Made by a program: the position numbers and the translations under genes. This document shows, in pieces, positions 61,315-64,000 of a DNA stretch of 64,000 bases. Within the stretch, counting starts at the first letter, position 1. Every line of letters begins with the position of its first letter. The notes under the pieces were generated by a model. The model was not told where the DNA came from, made no database searches, and saw only the letters and a list, made by a program, of their open reading frames with translations. Source of the stretch: Paenibacillus psychroresistens (GTDB taxonomy: Bacteria; Bacillota; Bacilli; Paenibacillales; NBRC-103111); assembly GCF_009728935.1 (NCBI RefSeq), contig NZ_CP034235.1:1563501-1627500 (forward strand), read 5' to 3'.

Positions 61315-64000
61315 ATGGTTAATGAAGATTTAAAGGCTAATCCTTGGGCTGCTTATTTGGGACCGAATTTAGGGTATGTGCAGGAGCAATATGAACAGTA
61401 TTTAATTAATCCCGAATCGGTAGAGCCTGCGTTTCGCAAGCTTTTTGAACAAGCGGGGGAGCCGCCAACCGAGTCAGAGCCTAAGCCTATTCCTGCGGAG
61501 ACAGTAAATTCATCCGTGGATTTTAATATGCTTAAAAATGTAGTTGCGGCTAATAAGTTAATTTGGAATATACGAACTTATGGCCATCTTGCAGCGAATA
61601 CGGACCCATTAGGTTTGAGAAATAAGTCGGATACTAGGAACCTTAATCCTGAAACCTATAAGCTTAATGAAGCTAATTTGTCAGTAATTCCAGCTAGCTT
61701 GATTTGGGAAAATGCTCCGAAAGAAATAACAACTGGCTGGGAAGCCATTCAAAAGCTGCTGCAAATCTACACCTCAGCATTCTCTTACGAATTTAGTCAT
61801 GTTCATGATGAAGAAGAGCGTGAGTGGCTCAATCAACGGGTGGAATCTCCTCAATTGTCGGCTCCACTATCTACAGAAGCACGGATCGAGTTGCTTAAAA
61901 GACTGCTGCAGGTGGAGCAATTCGAGCATTTTTTACACCGCACCTATGTGGGTCAGAAAAGATTTTCGATTGAAGGTGTAGATATGCTTGTGCCCATTCT
62001 GGATGAAATGGTAAATCGGCTTATTCATGGTGGTGCTAGAGATGTTCTCATGGGCATGGCTCATCGGGGACGGCTTAACGTGCTGACACATGTTTTTGGC
62101 AAGCCCTATAGTGCGATATTCGCTGAATTCCATCATTCTCCCGACAAGGAGCTGATTCCATCTGAAGGTTCTGTAGGCATTAACCATGGGTGGACCGGAG
62201 ATGTAAAATATCATTTGGGCGCTTATCGAGTTGTGCAAGAGGGAGAAACCGTGCAAGCCAAGCTAACTCTTGCGAATAATCCGAGCCATCTCGAATTCGT
62301 TAATCCTGTAGTAGAAGGCTTTACAAGAGCTGCGCAGGAGGATCGATCGAAACCAGGCTTCCCCATTCAGGATTTGGCCAAGGCTGTAGCTGTGCTCATT
62401 CATGGAGATGCAGCATTTCCAGGCGAAGGCGTTGTATCGGAAACATTGAATTACAACAATTTGGCAGGTTACCGCAGTGGTGGAACCTTACATATTATTA
62501 CCAATAATCGACTCGGTTTTACGACGGATAGCATAGATGCCCGTTCTACTCATTATGCCAGTGATTTAGCCAAAGGCTTTGAAATTCCCATTGTGCACAT
62601 CAATGCGGATGACCCCGAGGCGTGTATTGCTGCCGTTCAGCTTGCTACCGAATACCGGCTTCGCTTTCACAAGGATTTTCTGATTGATTTGGTGGGCTAC
62701 CGTCGTTATGGCCACAATGAATCCGATGATCCTGATACAACCCAACCTCTTATGTACAGTAAAATTCATGCTCATCCAACAGTAAGTGCACTCTACGCAA
62801 AAAAGCTTACGAGCGAGGGGATTATTAAAAAAGGCCAGGCGGATGAAATGAAACAAGCGGTTTTACAGGAAATGGAAGGCGCTTATGAGCAGGTTAAAGT
62901 ACTAAATAGTCAAGATAATGACAGCTCACCAGGCAAAGGCGGCGGCTTCAATAAGGAAACAGTCACTCAAACGGCAGTTCCTTTGGGGCAGTTAAAAGAA
63001 ATCAACAATCATTTATTAGATGTTCCACAGGGGTTTCATATTTACCCTAAGCTGCAAAAAATCCTAGAGCGTCGTGCAAATGCACTTGAGGAAGACGGGA
63101 AAGTGGATTGGGCCCTAGCAGAAACATTGGCTTTCGCATCCATTCTGGCAGACGGAATCCCGATTCGGATGACAGGCCAGGATTCAGAGCGAGGCACATT
63201 TGCCCATCGCAATTTAGTGCTCCATGATCCGGCGACAGGGGAAAAATTCTGCCCCTTGCATGCCATACCAAGATCTTCTGCATCGTTTGCGATTTATAAC
63301 AGCCCTTTATCGGAGGCAGCTGTACTAGGTTTTGAATATGGGTATAACGTATTTAGTCCAAATACGCTTGTCATCTGGGAAGCTCAATATGGTGACTTTG
63401 TAAACTGTGCCCAGGTTATAATTGATCAGTTTATTGCAGCAGGCCAGGCCAAATGGGCACAGAAATCTAGTTTAGTGCTACTGCTGCCTCATGGCTATGA
63501 AGGACAAGGACCCGAGCATTCCAGTGCAAGATTGGAACGATTCCTGCAATCCTCGGCCGAGGGCAATTGGACGGTTGCGAATTTAACAAGCTCTGCGCAA
63601 TATTTTCATTTGCTTCGTTTGCAGGCAGCACTTACGGGGAGCGAGCAAGCTCGTCCATTGATTCTTATGGCGCCAAAAAGTTTGATTCGCAACCAGCAAG
63701 TTGCCTCGCCTGGAGCAGCACTAACAGAAGGCACCTTCGAGCCGATCTTGGAACAAAAGGGTTTAGGCGGACAGGTGGAGCTAGTGGAACGATTAGTTCT
63801 GTGTACAGGTAAAATTGCGATTGATTTAGAGGCAGCGGTAACGTTGAAAGACACTTACAGCTGGCTGCATGTGGTACGTGTGGAGCGACTATATCCATTG
63901 CCTGAAATCGAATTGCAGCAGATCATCGAGCGTTATCATAATCTCAAGGAGCTCGTATGGCTGCAGGAAGAGCCGCAGAATATGGGGGCGTGGACTTATA
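61315..64000 (+). CDS. sucA: 2-oxoglutarate dehydrogenase E1 component, 5' part
   Basis: The thiamine-diphosphate-dependent E1 subunit of 2-oxoglutarate dehydrogenase (odhA in Bacillus) decarboxylates 2-oxoglutarate in the TCA cycle. The frame is open for 895 codons and runs off the right edge; usual length is about 940-960 residues. Features seen are the N-terminal E2-binding helix (WAAYLGPNLGYVQEQYEQYL), GMAHRGRLNVLTHVFGKPYS, the ThDP site GDAAFPGEGVVSETLN, IITNNRLGFTTD, YRRYGHNESDDP, and the pyrimidine-domain region GQDSERGTFAHRNLVLHD. AGGGGTGA precedes ATG 61315. sucB (odhB) would be expected just beyond the window. Confidence 0.97.
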   Translation, partial: MVNEDLKANPWAAYLGPNLGYVQEQYEQYLINPESVEPAFRKLFEQAGEPPTESEPKPIPAETVNSSVDFNMLKNVVAANKLIWNIRTYGHLAANTDPLGLRNKSDTRNLNPETYKLNEANLSVIPASLIWENAPKEITTGWEAIQKLLQIYTSAFSYEFSHVHDEEEREWLNQRVESPQLSAPLSTEARIELLKRLLQVEQFEHFLHRTYVGQKRFSIEGVDMLVPILDEMVNRLIHGGARDVLMGMAHRGRLNVLTHVFGKPYSAIFAEFHHSPDKELIPSEGSVGINHGWTGDVKYHLGAYRVVQEGETVQAKLTLANNPSHLEFVNPVVEGFTRAAQEDRSKPGFPIQDLAKAVAVLIHGDAAFPGEGVVSETLNYNNLAGYRSGGTLHIITNNRLGFTTDSIDARSTHYASDLAKGFEIPIVHINADDPEACIAAVQLATEYRLRFHKDFLIDLVGYRRYGHNESDDPDTTQPLMYSKIHAHPTVSALYAKKLTSEGIIKKGQADEMKQAVLQEMEGAYEQVKVLNSQDNDSSPGKGGGFNKETVTQTAVPLGQLKEINNHLLDVPQGFHIYPKLQKILERRANALEEDGKVDWALAETLAFASILADGIPIRMTGQDSERGTFAHRNLVLHDPATGEKFCPLHAIPRSSASFAIYNSPLSEAAVLGFEYGYNVFSPNTLVIWEAQYGDFVNCAQVIIDQFIAAGQAKWAQKSSLVLLLPHGYEGQGPEHSSARLERFLQSSAEGNWTVANLTSSAQYFHLLRLQAALTGSEQARPLILMAPKSLIRNQQVASPGAALTEGTFEPILEQKGLGGQVELVERLVLCTGKIAIDLEAAVTLKDTYSWLHVVRVERLYPLPEIELQQIIERYHNLKELVWLQEEPQNMGAWTY

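Noticed and set aside
1..64000. CRISPR arrays, tRNA or rRNA genes, prophage or insertion sequences
   Set aside because: I found no regularly spaced repeats, no transposase or integrase-like products and no recognisable tRNA or rRNA sequence.

Overview
The window looks like chromosomal DNA of a Paenibacillus-like Gram-positive (Bacillota). It is AT-rich, has strong AGGAGG-type ribosome binding sites with several TTG/GTG starts, and carries SLH-domain surface enzymes, YesM/YesN-type two-component systems, LplA/LplB/YtcP-type sugar importers and ydaO-type riboswitches. No rRNA, tRNA, CRISPR array, prophage or insertion sequence was recognised. The assignment is inferred from gene families only.

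0-12.4 kb: potassium and iron. Two ydaO-type (cyclic di-AMP) riboswitches point away from each other. The leftward one leads an operon of an alpha/beta hydrolase, a reduced enolase-superfamily protein and a kdpB paralogue that runs off the window. The rightward one leads a Rossmann-like protein, a 28-residue membrane peptide and kdpFABC. An ECF sigma factor, an orphan KdpE-like regulator, an AraC regulator and a Fur-box-controlled ferric-siderophore lipoprotein follow.

12.4-19.4 kb: a BlaI-type repressor and a short M56 peptidase, with four promoters carrying the same GATAC-N5-GTATC operator. These drive blaI itself, a methyltransferase, a GT52-like transferase and a VOC protein, apparently one small regulon. 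Next to it lie three decayed genes (uridine kinase, HIT protein, ECF sigma factor) and more VOC proteins.

19.5-38.4 kb: carbohydrate use. An SLH-anchored glycosidase, a YesM/YesN pair, a three-gene ABC importer, and three related clan GH-D enzymes: one S-layer-anchored, one cytosolic and one membrane-anchored.

38.5-43.4 kb: small accessory genes (lipoproteins, an APH-type kinase, a double VOC protein, an Asp/Glu racemase-like protein, PadR-DUF2812).

43.5-55.8 kb: an unusual two-operon system. The first operon encodes two importer permeases, a HlyD/MacA-like adaptor, a response regulator, a histidine kinase and a propeller-like lipoprotein. The second encodes a Pro/Thr-rich lipoprotein, three tandem solute-binding paralogues (the first broken by an amber codon) and an ECF sigma factor translationally coupled to the last. 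The two operons share a 43-bp promoter block (36 identities), so they are probably co-regulated. No ATPase gene is present.

55.9-64 kb: an AI-2E-type transporter, a two-domain multicopper oxidase with a ZIP metal transporter, a small gene plus alpha/beta hydrolase, and the 5' part of sucA (odhA). A small hairpin element that supplies a Shine-Dalgarno sequence occurs before kdpC (two copies) and before the hydrolase near 60.8 kb; its stem shows compensatory changes.
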